A DNA stretch of 5,734 nucleotides from Actinobacteria bacterium UBA3086 (GCA_002367305.1 DFBG01000103.1:1-5734), one strand, 5' to 3'; shown: positions 1-5,734, counted from the stretch's first letter. Notes: a model not told the origin generated them from the sequence alone. Translations and numbers: made by a program.

Positions 1-93
1 ATCAACGCCGGAAGGCGTGAGGTCTCGTTTGCTTCTACGACCGTTGTATCGTCGCGTCGCATTGCGAGCCTTGCGTCTTGATCGACTTTCCAT
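1..93 (-). CDS. N-terminus of an unidentified, very basic protein (3' end outside window)
   Basis: An ATG at 93 opens a frame that runs off the window edge after 31 complete codons without a stop. It begins MESRSRRKARNATRRYNGRR, and about 12 of the 31 residues are Arg or Lys. An in-frame TGA lies 24-26 bases before the ATG, so only this ATG or the TTG at 105 can be the start. An AGAGGA about 13 bases before the ATG could serve as a ribosome binding site, although that spacing is long. The gene is co-directional with the sugar operon, 75 bases after it. A strongly positive N-terminus fits the cytoplasmic leader of a membrane protein, such as a chain-length regulator, LytR-CpsA-Psr protein or sugar transferase of the same locus, but also a nucleic-acid-binding protein. 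No family can be recognised from this fragment. Confidence 0.5.
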   Translation of the reverse strand, partial: MESRSRRKARNATRRYNGRRSKRDLTPSGVD

Positions 94-138
94 TTGCTTA
101 AACAATTCCTCTTCGTGTCATGGCCGGCTCACTCGATA

Positions 139-163
139 GTACTGGGCGGGCCCCAGCCTGTAC
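139..163 (-). other. Weak hairpin after the epimerase gene (not a canonical terminator)
   Basis: Five base pairs (142-146 CTGGG with 152-156 CCCAG) enclose a five-base loop. Outer GTA/TAC pairing (139-141 with 161-163) is possible across a four-base bulge. No T tract follows on the minus strand, so this may slow but probably does not end transcription. It may have no function. Confidence 0.25.
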
Positions 164-168
164 CCTGA

Positions 169-1248
169 TCACAAGCAGACTCCGTACCGCGCATCCAGAA
201 CGGCGAGTATGGCCTCTGCTGCGTGCCCGTCACCGTAGACATCCGGACGCGACTCAGGCTTCGCAAGCGAGCCCATCGCAGCCAGGATTCGATTCGTATC
301 TGCGCCGACGAGCTGGTTCCAGCCCAACTCGACCGTCTCAGTCCACTCGGTCTCCTCGCGCAACGTCACACACGGTACGCTAAAAAAGTACGCTTCTTTC
401 TGCATGCCGCCCGAGTCGGTGAGGAGTGCGGCGGCATTGCTGAGCAGCCCCACGGTCTCAACGTATGAGACCGGCGGGACGGTGGTGATGTTGTCGGCCT
501 TGTCCAGAACAGCCTGTAGACCGAGCGTACCAATGTTCTTGGCCGTGCGAGGGTGGATCGCCCATATGACGGGCTTGTCGGCGGTGGCGAACGCCTGGAT
601 AATCGCGCCCAGGCGCGCCTCACTGTCGCTGTTTCCCGCACGGTGTACGGTTGCCAGGTAGTACTCGCCCGACTGAAGTCCAAAATGCTCCACTGCTGCG
701 GCTGCCTCCTCCGCGTTGGCGAAGTGCCTGGCCGTATCGAGCATGACGTCGCCCACAAGAACTACTCCGTCGGTGATGCCCTCGGTTTGAAGGTTCTCCA
801 CCGCGGTGCGCGTCGGGCACAGCAGAATATCCGAGAGATGATCGACCACGACGCGGTTGACCTCCTCGGGCATGGTTCGATTGAACGAGCGTAGACCTGC
901 CTCGACGTGCGCGACGGGGATATTGAGCTTGGCGGCGGCAAGGCCACCGGCGAGCGTCGTGTTGGTGTCGCCATATACGAGCACCACGTCCGGAGACTGC
1001 TCGGTGAACAGCTCCTCGAGCAGCACCAACATCTCGGCTGTCTGCTGTCCGTGCGTACCGGAACCAACGCCCAGATTGAAGTCCGGACGAGGGATGCCCA
1101 GCTGCTCAAAGAACACGTCGGACATGTTGTAGTCGTAGTGCTGTCCGGAGTGGACCAGCAGCTCCTCGTGCTGGGAGCGCAGTGCACGACACACGGGTGC
1201 CGCTTTGATGAACTGGGGACGAGCCCCGACTATCGAGATGATCTTCAT
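169..1248 (-). CDS. wbpI: Non-hydrolysing UDP-sugar 2-epimerase (WecB/WbpI family), probably UDP-GlcNAc3NAcA 2-epimerase
   Basis: This 359-residue GT-B-fold epimerase begins MKIISIVGARPQFIKAAPVC, the usual family start, and continues with HSGQHYDYNMSDVFF (33-47). Residues equivalent to the catalytic acids of E. coli WecB are present: Asp94 in VYGDTNTT, Glu116 in HVEAGLRS and the Glu128/129 pair in MPEEVNR. His202 lies in ATVHRAGN, and TDSGGMQKEA (277-286) forms the UDP-binding loop. In this family the sugar C2 is inverted by elimination and re-addition of UDP. Next to the other four genes the likely step is UDP-GlcNAc3NAcA to UDP-ManNAc3NAcA, as for WbpI. A WecB-type role making UDP-ManNAc from UDP-GlcNAc cannot be excluded by sequence alone. 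One oddity: the usual HRxE[NS] motif reads HRAGN, a Glu-to-Gly change at residue 205. The ribosome binding site is weak (a G run about 14 bases upstream), so coupling to the preceding gene, whose stop is 3 bases away, is likely. Confidence 0.9.
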   Translation of the reverse strand: MKIISIVGARPQFIKAAPVCRALRSQHEELLVHSGQHYDYNMSDVFFEQLGIPRPDFNLGVGSGTHGQQTAEMLVLLEELFTEQSPDVVLVYGDTNTTLAGGLAAAKLNIPVAHVEAGLRSFNRTMPEEVNRVVVDHLSDILLCPTRTAVENLQTEGITDGVVLVGDVMLDTARHFANAEEAAAAVEHFGLQSGEYYLATVHRAGNSDSEARLGAIIQAFATADKPVIWAIHPRTAKNIGTLGLQAVLDKADNITTVPPVSYVETVGLLSNAAALLTDSGGMQKEAYFFSVPCVTLREETEWTETVELGWNQLVGADTNRILAAMGSLAKPESRPDVYGDGHAAEAILAVLDARYGVCL

Positions 1249-1251
1249 CGG

Positions 1252-2367
1252 TTATGCGAGAGCCCCCTTGACGACCGCAGCGATCTCTTGGATCTGCTCA
1301 GCGGTGATTCCCGGGAACGCCGGGAGCGCGAAGGTGCAGTTGTTGCAGGACTCTGCGACAGGTAGCAAAGGCTTCTCCCAGCTGGGCAGTGTCGCGAGTG
1401 CCTCCTGCTCGTGGAGGGCTAGCGGATAGTAGAGCGCAGTGCCGATACCTGCCTCTTTGAGCGCACCCATTATCTTCTCGGCGGCCTCGGGGGCCTCAGT
1501 CTTGACGATGTAGAGGTGGTAGACCGAGTCACCAAAGTCGCGCGCGACCGGCAGCTCAAGTCCCTTCACATCGGCGAGCAGCTCACCATATGCGGCAGCA
1601 GCGTCGCGACGCTCCTGATTCCAAGTGTCGAGATGAGGGAGCTTCACCAGCAGCACAGCGGCCTGAATGGCATCGAGGCGGCTGTTGGTGCCGAATGCGT
1701 CGTGGTAGTACTTCTTGCTGGTTCCGTGCGCCGCCATCTTGCGGCACTTGGCAGCGAGATCGGCGTCGTCGGTGGTGATTATGCCGCCGTCGCCGGCACA
1801 GCCCAGGTTCTTGCTGGGGAAGAACGAAAAAGCGGCAGCATGCGCGAGAGAGCCAGCCATCTTGCCCTTATAGGTGGCGCCGATAGCTTGGCAGGCGTCC
1901 TCGACGACCTTGAGGTTGTACTTCTCAGCGATCTCGAGCAGCGGATCCATGTCCACACACTGTCCAAAGATGTGGACCGGCATGATCGCCTTTGTCTTGT
2001 CCGTGATAGCGGCCTCGAGCTTGGCGATGTCCATGTTGTAGGTGCCGGGCTCAATGTCCACGAACACCGGCGTGGCCCCCACGTGCACAATGGCCTCGAC
2101 AGTAGCGAAGAATGTGAACGGCGTGGTGATGACCTCGTCGCCCTTTCCGATGCCCATGGCGTTCATGATCAGGAACAGCGCGTCGGTGCCGTTGCCGCAG
2201 GGAACCGCATACTCAGTGCCACAGTACTCGGCGATTGCTGCCTCAAGTGCCTTCACCTTCGGTCCGCCGATGAAGTACGCGGTGCTCATGACCTCGTTGA
2301 CCGCTGCATCGAGATCGTCCTTGAGCTGCGTATACTGCAGCTTAAGATCAAGAAGAGGGATTGCCAT
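1252..2367 (-). CDS. wbpE: PLP-dependent UDP-3-keto-sugar aminotransferase (DegT/DnrJ/EryC1 family, WbpE type)
   Basis: This 371-residue protein is a full-length DegT/DnrJ/EryC1 (ArnB-like) sugar aminotransferase. It begins MAIPLLDLKLQYTQLKDD, a typical WbpE/WlbC opening. It then shows GNGTDAL (58-64, cofactor phosphate region), PFTFFAT (83-89), and VVEDACQAIGA (154-164) with the Asp157 and Gln160 that contact the PLP ring. SFFPSKNLGCAGDGG (181-195) contains the PLP Schiff-base Lys at 186. NSRLDAIQAAVL (228-239) is the conserved arm from the partner subunit. The expected reaction transfers an amino group from glutamate to the 3-keto group of UDP-3-keto-GlcNAcA, giving the 3-amine and 2-oxoglutarate. 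The 2-oxoglutarate can re-oxidise NADH on the preceding 3-dehydrogenase. The start ATG has a strong AGGAG. The stop is 3 bases before the epimerase ATG. Family assignment is very secure; sugar and position specificity are inferred from the cassette. Confidence 0.92.
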   Translation of the reverse strand: MAIPLLDLKLQYTQLKDDLDAAVNEVMSTAYFIGGPKVKALEAAIAEYCGTEYAVPCGNGTDALFLIMNAMGIGKGDEVITTPFTFFATVEAIVHVGATPVFVDIEPGTYNMDIAKLEAAITDKTKAIMPVHIFGQCVDMDPLLEIAEKYNLKVVEDACQAIGATYKGKMAGSLAHAAAFSFFPSKNLGCAGDGGIITTDDADLAAKCRKMAAHGTSKKYYHDAFGTNSRLDAIQAAVLLVKLPHLDTWNQERRDAAAAYGELLADVKGLELPVARDFGDSVYHLYIVKTEAPEAAEKIMGALKEAGIGTALYYPLALHEQEALATLPSWEKPLLPVAESCNNCTFALPAFPGITAEQIQEIAAVVKGALA

Positions 2368-2375
2368 AGTGGTGA

Positions 2376-2380
2376 CTCCT
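2376..2380 (-). promoter_or_regulatory. Ribosome binding site of the aminotransferase gene
   Basis: AGGAG on the minus strand sits 8 bases upstream of the ATG at 2367, within the 25-base spacer after the acetyltransferase stop. It is the clearest Shine-Dalgarno sequence in the window and fixes this start. Confidence 0.75.
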
Positions 2381-2392
2381 GTCTCGTGTCTG

Positions 2393-3190
2393 CTACTGAT
2401 TCTCGAGCAGCTGCTCGTCGGGCACGTCGCGTACTTGCTTTGCGGGCACGCCCATCATGAGCGCCTTGGGGGGCACGTCGCGTGTGACCACGGCACCGGT
2501 GGCGATGAACGCTTCCTCGCCTATCTCCAGCTCGGGCAGCACGTGCACGCCTCCGCCGATGCGTGCGCCTCGGCGCACGATACAGCCGCGCAGGTGATCA
2601 AAACGCTCCTGCGTGCGTCCCATGTAGTTGTCGTTGGTGGTCACGACCATGGGAGCGATGAAGACATCCTCCTCCAGCGTGACGTATGCAGTGATGTAGG
2701 CACCAGACTGGATCTTGGTGCGCGAGCCTATCGTGGTGTCGTTCTCAACGGTGACTGCGCGACCCACGACGACATTGTCGCCAATGACGCAGCGCTCGCG
2801 AACACCCGCTCCGTCTCCCACGATGCAATCCGAACCGAACGTGGTGCCCGCCATGAGAACGGTGTGACTGCCGACGGAACATCCGTCGCCCAATACAAGC
2901 CCGGGAAGCTCCCCACCCTTGGCGGTCGACTTCTTGCCAAGTTTGGGCCGTTTGCCCAGCACGGCACAGTCCGACACGACGCAGCCGGCGCCCAACGAGG
3001 CGCCTTCGTGAATCGTGACGTTATCTCCGATGATGCAGCCGTCGCCCAGACTCACATCTGGATGGATGTGCACGAACGAACCGACCGTCACGTTGTTGCC
3101 AACTCTGACGCGCTCATCGATGACGGCGAAGGGTGCGGGCTTGAAGTCGTCGCCTATGACGGCCTCAGGATGTACCAGGATGCCACTCAC
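2393..3190 (-). CDS. wbpD: UDP-3-amino-sugar N-acetyltransferase, left-handed beta-helix (WbpD/WlbB-like)
   Basis: The open frame extends upstream to 3484, but only the part from GTG 3190 looks like protein of this family. Upstream of it the frame runs antiparallel-free but out of phase through the 3-dehydrogenase gene and reads as an Arg/Ser-rich shadow. From GTG the product is 265 residues, beginning MSGILVHPEAVIGDDFKPAP. It is almost entirely hexapeptide repeats ([LIV]-G-x-x-x-x) that form a left-handed beta-helix, typical of trimeric acetyl-CoA-dependent acetyltransferases. A Lys-rich interruption occurs at about 79-96. The VFIAPMVVTTNDNY segment (about 176-189) resembles the 'F-x-x-P-x-x-V-x-TN' region of WbpD, including Asn at about 186. 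The MMGVPAKQV tail (about 245-253) is typical of the superfamily. The inferred role is acetyl transfer from acetyl-CoA to the 3-amine of UDP-GlcNAc3NA. At 265 residues it is clearly longer than the roughly 190 I recall for WbpD, so acyl specificity is less certain than the fold. Confidence 0.82.
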   Translation of the reverse strand: MSGILVHPEAVIGDDFKPAPFAVIDERVRVGNNVTVGSFVHIHPDVSLGDGCIIGDNVTIHEGASLGAGCVVSDCAVLGKRPKLGKKSTAKGGELPGLVLGDGCSVGSHTVLMAGTTFGSDCIVGDGAGVRERCVIGDNVVVGRAVTVENDTTIGSRTKIQSGAYITAYVTLEEDVFIAPMVVTTNDNYMGRTQERFDHLRGCIVRRGARIGGGVHVLPELEIGEEAFIATGAVVTRDVPPKALMMGVPAKQVRDVPDEQLLENQ

Positions 3191-3191
3191 A

Positions 3192-4217
3192 CTAGACCCC
3201 CACGGTGGTGGACACGGGCGCGCCGCCCGCCTCCATCGACTCATCGACAGCCTCGAGCACGCGCACAACGCGCAGGCCGTCGCGACCGTCGCTGCGGGGA
3301 ACGTCGCCGGACTCACAACAGTCCAGGAAGTGCTGAACCTCGAGGGCGAGCGGCTCCTGCATCTTGATGTGCGGGACGGTGATATCGCCAAATCGAAGGG
3401 TGAGATCCTCGCCGTAGGCCATGGCCTCCTTGGGCTCAACACCCTTGTCATAGATCCAGATCTTCTCGGTCGCCTGCATATCATCGAACACCAGCATCTT
3501 CTTGGTGCCGACGATGGTCAGCTTGCGCGTCTTGTGCGGGTCGAGCCAGGAGACGTGGATATTGGCCATCTTGCCGCTGGGGAAATGGAGGTTGGCGAAG
3601 ACGACATCGTGCACGCCATCGCGCAGATAGTCCTCACCGCGCGCCGACACGAAGTCCGGTGCCTCGCCCAACACATAGAGAGCGATCGATACGTCGTGCG
3701 GAGCGAGCGACCAGAAAGCGTTCTCCTCGGCACGGACCTTGCCCAGGTTCAGGCGCTGCATGTAGAGGTAGAGCACGTCGCCCAGCTCGCCGGAGGCGAT
3801 GTAGTCGCGGATCCAGTTGATTGCGGTGTGGTACTCCATGAGATGCCCGACCATAAGGTGCACGCCAGCTTCGTCGGCCATGCGCACCAGGGTCTCGGAC
3901 TCCGATGATTTCAGCGTCATAGGCTTCTCGATGTAGCAGTGTTTACCCGCCTCGATGACCTGCTTGGCGATTGCGAAGTGTGAGGGCGCGGACGTCGCGA
4001 CCACGACAGCGTCGAGATCGAAGTCGGCAAGCAATGACGCGAGGTCGTTCGTCGTCTCCACATAAGGATAGAGACCCTTGAGTTTGGCGAGGTTGCCGTC
4101 TGATAGGTCGCATGCGGCGACCAGCTCGGCGTCTCCCAGCTTGTCCAGGTTGCGGACCAGGTTGGGTCCCCAGTAGCCGAAACCGACAACGCCGACGCGA
4201 ATTGGCTTGGTGCTCAC
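3192..4217 (-). CDS. wbpB: Gfo/Idh/MocA-family UDP-GlcNAcA 3-dehydrogenase (WbpB/WlbA type)
   Basis: This is a 341-residue NAD(P)-dependent oxidoreductase of the Gfo/Idh/MocA family. The N-terminal Rossmann fold opens with RVGVVGFGYWGPNLVRNL; the nucleotide-binding glycine motif is GFGYWG at residues 12-17. The family signature EKPM is at 97-100, with the expected active-site Lys at 98. LAPHD at 171-175 gives the second conserved motif, with His174. The remainder is the alpha/beta substrate domain. In the WbpB/WlbA family the enzyme oxidises C3 of UDP-GlcNAcA to a 3-keto sugar. In characterised members the bound NADH is often re-oxidised with 2-oxoglutarate, which the partner aminotransferase regenerates. 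That coupling is family knowledge and is not shown by this sequence. The start is GTG at 4217, part of a GTGA overlap with the upstream stop, with a good ribosome binding site. The stop TAG is one base before the next start. Family membership is certain; the exact substrate is inferred from the operon. Confidence 0.88.
   Translation of the reverse strand: MSTKPIRVGVVGFGYWGPNLVRNLDKLGDAELVAACDLSDGNLAKLKGLYPYVETTNDLASLLADFDLDAVVVATSAPSHFAIAKQVIEAGKHCYIEKPMTLKSSESETLVRMADEAGVHLMVGHLMEYHTAINWIRDYIASGELGDVLYLYMQRLNLGKVRAEENAFWSLAPHDVSIALYVLGEAPDFVSARGEDYLRDGVHDVVFANLHFPSGKMANIHVSWLDPHKTRKLTIVGTKKMLVFDDMQATEKIWIYDKGVEPKEAMAYGEDLTLRFGDITVPHIKMQEPLALEVQHFLDCCESGDVPRSDGRDGLRVVRVLEAVDESMEAGGAPVSTTVGV
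3197..3201 (-). promoter_or_regulatory. Purine-rich ribosome binding site fixing the GTG start of the acetyltransferase
   Basis: GGGGG on the minus strand, within the last codons of the 3-dehydrogenase gene, lies 6 bases before GTG at 3190. Upstream codons in this frame show no acetyltransferase character, which also argues for this internal start. Confidence 0.5.
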
Positions 4218-5518
4218 AGGCGTACCACCTTGTTGCTGTCGAACGCCTTGAGGGCGTTACGGGTGTCGAGTACGAGTTTGGAGCTACGAACCACCAGATG
4301 GTAGTCGATGTTGCTGTGATTGGTGATCACGAGGACCACGTCGGCCTTTGATATCTCGTCGGCGGTGAGATCCACGGAAGGGATGTCACGTCCGTCCACC
4401 GTGAAGTTCTCGATCCACGGATCGTGGTAGACGACGTCGGCTTCCTTTTCGAGCAGGAGCTCGGTGACCCGGATGGCCGGAGACTCACGCATGTCGTCGA
4501 TATCGGCCTTGTATGCGACACCGAGGACGAGTACGCGCGAGCCGCCCAGCGACTTGCGCTGTGTGTTGAGCGCCTCCATGAGACGCGTGATCACGTAGTA
4601 AGGCATGGACTCGTTGACCTTGCCCGAGAGCTCGATGAACTCGGTGTGGAAGTCGAACTCGCGCGCCTTCCAGGACAAGTAGAACGGGTCGATGGGAATG
4701 CAGTGTCCGCCAAGCCCGGGGCCAGGATAGAACGGCATGTAGCCGAATGGCTTGGTCTTGGCCGCGTCAACGACCTCCCAGAGGTTGATATGCATGCGCT
4801 CGCAAAGTTGCAGGAGCTCGTTCATGAGCGCGATGTTGACCGACCGGAAGATGTTCTCCAGCAGTTTGGTCATCTCGGCAGCACGCGTTGAGGATACGGG
4901 GACCACCGTATCGATGAAGCGCTCGTACAGCAGCACGGCGTGCTTGGTGCACTGCGCGGTCACACCCCCAACGACTTTGGGCGTGTTTCGCGTCTGAAAG
5001 GTAGGATTGCCGGGATCGACGCGCTCAGGCGAGAATGCGAGGTAGAGCCCGTCGCCCACAGTCAGCCCGGACGTCTCGAGAATGGGCTGGATGACCTCCT
5101 CGGTGGTACCGGGGTAGGTAGTAGACTCCAGCGTCACGAGCACCTCGCCGGAAAGGTATGGAGCGATGGACGTGGCCGCGCTCTCCATATAGGAGGTGTC
5201 CGGCTCCTTCATCTCATTCAGCGGCGTCGGCACGCAGACCGAGACCGCATCGCACTCAGCGGCGCGCGCGAAGTCCGTCGTAGCCTCGATGAGACCGGCC
5301 TTTACGAGCTCGGCGAGTTCCTCTGTCGGGACGTCGGGGATGTAGCTCTCCCCTGCGATGATCGAGGCGACCTTCGCCTCGGAGATATCCAAGCCGATGA
5401 CCTTGTGGCCAGCCTTGGCCATCTCCACCACGAGGGGTAGACCCACGTAGCCGAGGCCCACCACACCAAGGACGGCAGAGCCGTCATTCAAGCGCTGTTC
5501 AAGTGACATCTGTTCCAT
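4214..5518 (-). CDS. wbpA: UDP-N-acetyl-D-glucosamine 6-dehydrogenase (WbpA-type nucleotide-sugar dehydrogenase)
   Basis: This 434-residue protein belongs to the UDP-glucose/GDP-mannose dehydrogenase superfamily. These enzymes oxidise C6 of the sugar to a carboxylate using two NAD+, in the cytosol. The N-terminal Rossmann domain has the dinucleotide motif GLGYVG (residues 21-26). The central region has the ESTTYPGTTE segment (about 131-140) and the EMTKLLEN helix (about 215-222). The active-site loop PGPGLGGHCIPIDPF (about 265-279) contains the nucleophilic Cys at about 273. The C-terminal UDP-binding domain includes GVAYKADIDDMRESPA (about 333-348). The loop followed by YLSWKARE resembles WbpA (UDP-GlcNAc 6-dehydrogenase) more than WecC (UDP-ManNAc dehydrogenase) or UDP-glucose dehydrogenase, and the neighbours support this. 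The length is normal. Two in-frame ATGs compete, at 5518 and 5509. A GGGAG (5526-5522) sits 3 bases from the first and 12 from the second, so the start is unsettled. The 3' end overlaps the next gene by 4 bases. Confidence 0.92.
   Translation of the reverse strand: MEQMSLEQRLNDGSAVLGVVGLGYVGLPLVVEMAKAGHKVIGLDISEAKVASIIAGESYIPDVPTEELAELVKAGLIEATTDFARAAECDAVSVCVPTPLNEMKEPDTSYMESAATSIAPYLSGEVLVTLESTTYPGTTEEVIQPILETSGLTVGDGLYLAFSPERVDPGNPTFQTRNTPKVVGGVTAQCTKHAVLLYERFIDTVVPVSSTRAAEMTKLLENIFRSVNIALMNELLQLCERMHINLWEVVDAAKTKPFGYMPFYPGPGLGGHCIPIDPFYLSWKAREFDFHTEFIELSGKVNESMPYYVITRLMEALNTQRKSLGGSRVLVLGVAYKADIDDMRESPAIRVTELLLEKEADVVYHDPWIENFTVDGRDIPSVDLTADEISKADVVLVITNHSNIDYHLVVRSSKLVLDTRNALKAFDSNKVVRL
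4225..4231 (-). promoter_or_regulatory. Ribosome binding site supporting the GTG start of the 3-dehydrogenase gene
   Basis: On the minus strand AAGGTGG lies 7 bases upstream of the GTG at 4217, inside the end of the upstream dehydrogenase gene. It supports GTG as the true start and translational coupling through the GTGA overlap. Confidence 0.65.
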
Positions 5519-5589
5519 CCGCTCCCATCGACGTGCGAAGGCCTCTCCCCCGCCACGGTAGTACTAGGTTCAATTGAGCCACAACCATA
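5519..5589. other. Intergenic gap between fabZ and the sugar-nucleotide operon, with two short palindromes
   Basis: This 71-base gap is the most likely place for the operon promoter. It holds two adjacent symmetric elements: TAGTACTA at 5559-5566 (perfect 8-base palindrome) and GGTTCAATTGAGCC at 5567-5580, whose inner TCAATTGA is perfect and whose outer GG/CC also pair, with one asymmetric position. I could not find a convincing -35/-10 pair with good spacing. An AT-rich stretch at the fabZ stop (about 5587-5599) might contain a -10-like element, but without a matching -35. There is no GC stem followed by a T tract, so no intrinsic terminator after fabZ is evident. Read-through from fabZ remains possible. 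Confidence 0.4.
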
Positions 5590-5734
5590 CTATTTTATCG
5601 CGAACATGAGCTCTCCCGCACATGCGAGTTCGCCGTCCACAAAAGCTTGCGCACTCCCAAATCCTATGGGACCGCGCATCTTGGTGATCTCGACCTTGAG
5701 CTCAAGCGTTTCCCCCGGCACAACCTGGCGCTTG
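5590..5734 (-). CDS. fabZ: 3-hydroxyacyl-[acyl-carrier-protein] dehydratase FabZ, C-terminal part (5' end outside window)
   Basis: Reading from the window edge on the minus strand gives 47 residues followed by a TAG stop at 5592-5590. The peptide begins KRQVVPGETLELKVEITKM and continues with RGPIGFGSAQAFVDGELAC and an ending of ELMFAIK. The pattern 'R-x-V-x-PG-[DE]-x-L', then 'RGPIG-x-G-x-[AG]-x-[AV]-x-VDGE', then 'E-L-x-F-A-I' is the classic C-terminal half of FabZ, a hot-dog-fold enzyme that dehydrates 3-hydroxyacyl-ACP to trans-2-enoyl-ACP in cytosolic type II fatty-acid synthesis. The catalytic His and Glu lie in the missing N-terminal part, so activity cannot be judged. The gene has the same orientation as the sugar operon and ends 71 bases before it. 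It is functionally unrelated to that operon and probably marks the chromosomal edge of the polysaccharide locus. FabA is less likely because the tail is typical of FabZ. Confidence 0.88.
   Translation of the reverse strand, partial: KRQVVPGETLELKVEITKMRGPIGFGSAQAFVDGELACAGELMFAIK

Noticed and set aside
137..146. TAGTACTGGG here nearly repeats TAGTACTAGG at 5559-5568, so both gaps flanking the operon share a ten-base element (9 of 10 identical)
   Set aside because: TAGTACT also occurs inside coding sequence (near 660 and 1706), so the match is plausibly chance.
139..163. Intrinsic terminator after the epimerase
   Set aside because: The stem is only five base pairs and no T tract follows on the transcribed strand, so it is listed only as a weak hairpin.
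1516..2460. Plus-strand open frame of 314 codons
   Set aside because: Antisense to the aminotransferase gene, with no recognisable motifs; a by-product of codon usage.
2042..3367. Long plus-strand open frame of 441 codons
   Set aside because: It lies opposite three strongly supported minus-strand genes, resembles no known family, and has the His/Asp/Arg/Val-rich composition expected from reading GC-rich genes antisense.
3191..3484. Upstream extension of the acetyltransferase frame to an ATG at 3484
   Set aside because: The extra 98 residues are Arg/Ser/Pro-rich and overlap the 3-dehydrogenase in another frame. The GTG at 3190 has a ribosome binding site and begins the true hexapeptide-repeat sequence.
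3015..3908. Plus-strand open frame of 297 codons
   Set aside because: Antisense to the 3-dehydrogenase and the start of the acetyltransferase; no domain features.

Overview
The window is a compact, GC-rich bacterial segment in which every supported gene lies on the minus strand, so transcription runs from high to low coordinates. The core is a tight five-gene operon (positions 5518 down to 169). Its protein families and order match the Pseudomonas aeruginosa WbpA-WbpB-WbpD-WbpE-WbpI set, which builds UDP-2,3-diacetamido-2,3-dideoxy-D-mannuronic acid (UDP-ManNAc3NAcA) from UDP-GlcNAc.

Layout in the direction of transcription: (1) 5734-5590, the C-terminal 47 residues of a FabZ-type 3-hydroxyacyl-ACP dehydratase, cut by the window edge; (2) 5589-5519, a 71-base gap with two short adjacent palindromes; (3) 5518-4214, a UDP-GlcNAc 6-dehydrogenase; (4) 4217-3192, a Gfo/Idh-family 3-dehydrogenase overlapping it by 4 bases through a GTGA junction; (5) 3190-2393, a left-handed beta-helix N-acetyltransferase starting at GTG one base after the previous stop; (6) 2367-1252, a DegT/DnrJ/EryC1 (PLP) 3-aminotransferase; (7) 1248-169, a non-hydrolysing 2-epimerase; (8) 168-94, a 75-base gap with a weak hairpin; (9) 93-1, the first 31 residues of a very basic, unidentified protein that runs off the window.

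Inferred pathway: oxidation of C6 of UDP-GlcNAc, oxidation of C3, transamination of the 3-keto group, N-acetylation of the 3-amine, then C2 epimerisation to the manno form. All five steps are present and no enzyme looks truncated or frameshifted. The product would feed a surface polysaccharide, cell-wall polymer or glycan. No glycosyltransferase, flippase or polymerase is visible in the window; these presumably lie further downstream (below position 1) or elsewhere.

Organism: high GC, GTG starts and dense gene packing are seen, but no taxonomic marker is. An actinobacterial origin (for example Coriobacteriia) is possible, but this is a low-confidence impression. No RNA gene, CRISPR array, insertion sequence or phage gene was found. 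I do not see an undescribed system: the content is a recognisable sugar-nucleotide cassette, with a few details worth checking. The clearest is a Glu-to-Gly change in a normally conserved motif of the epimerase.
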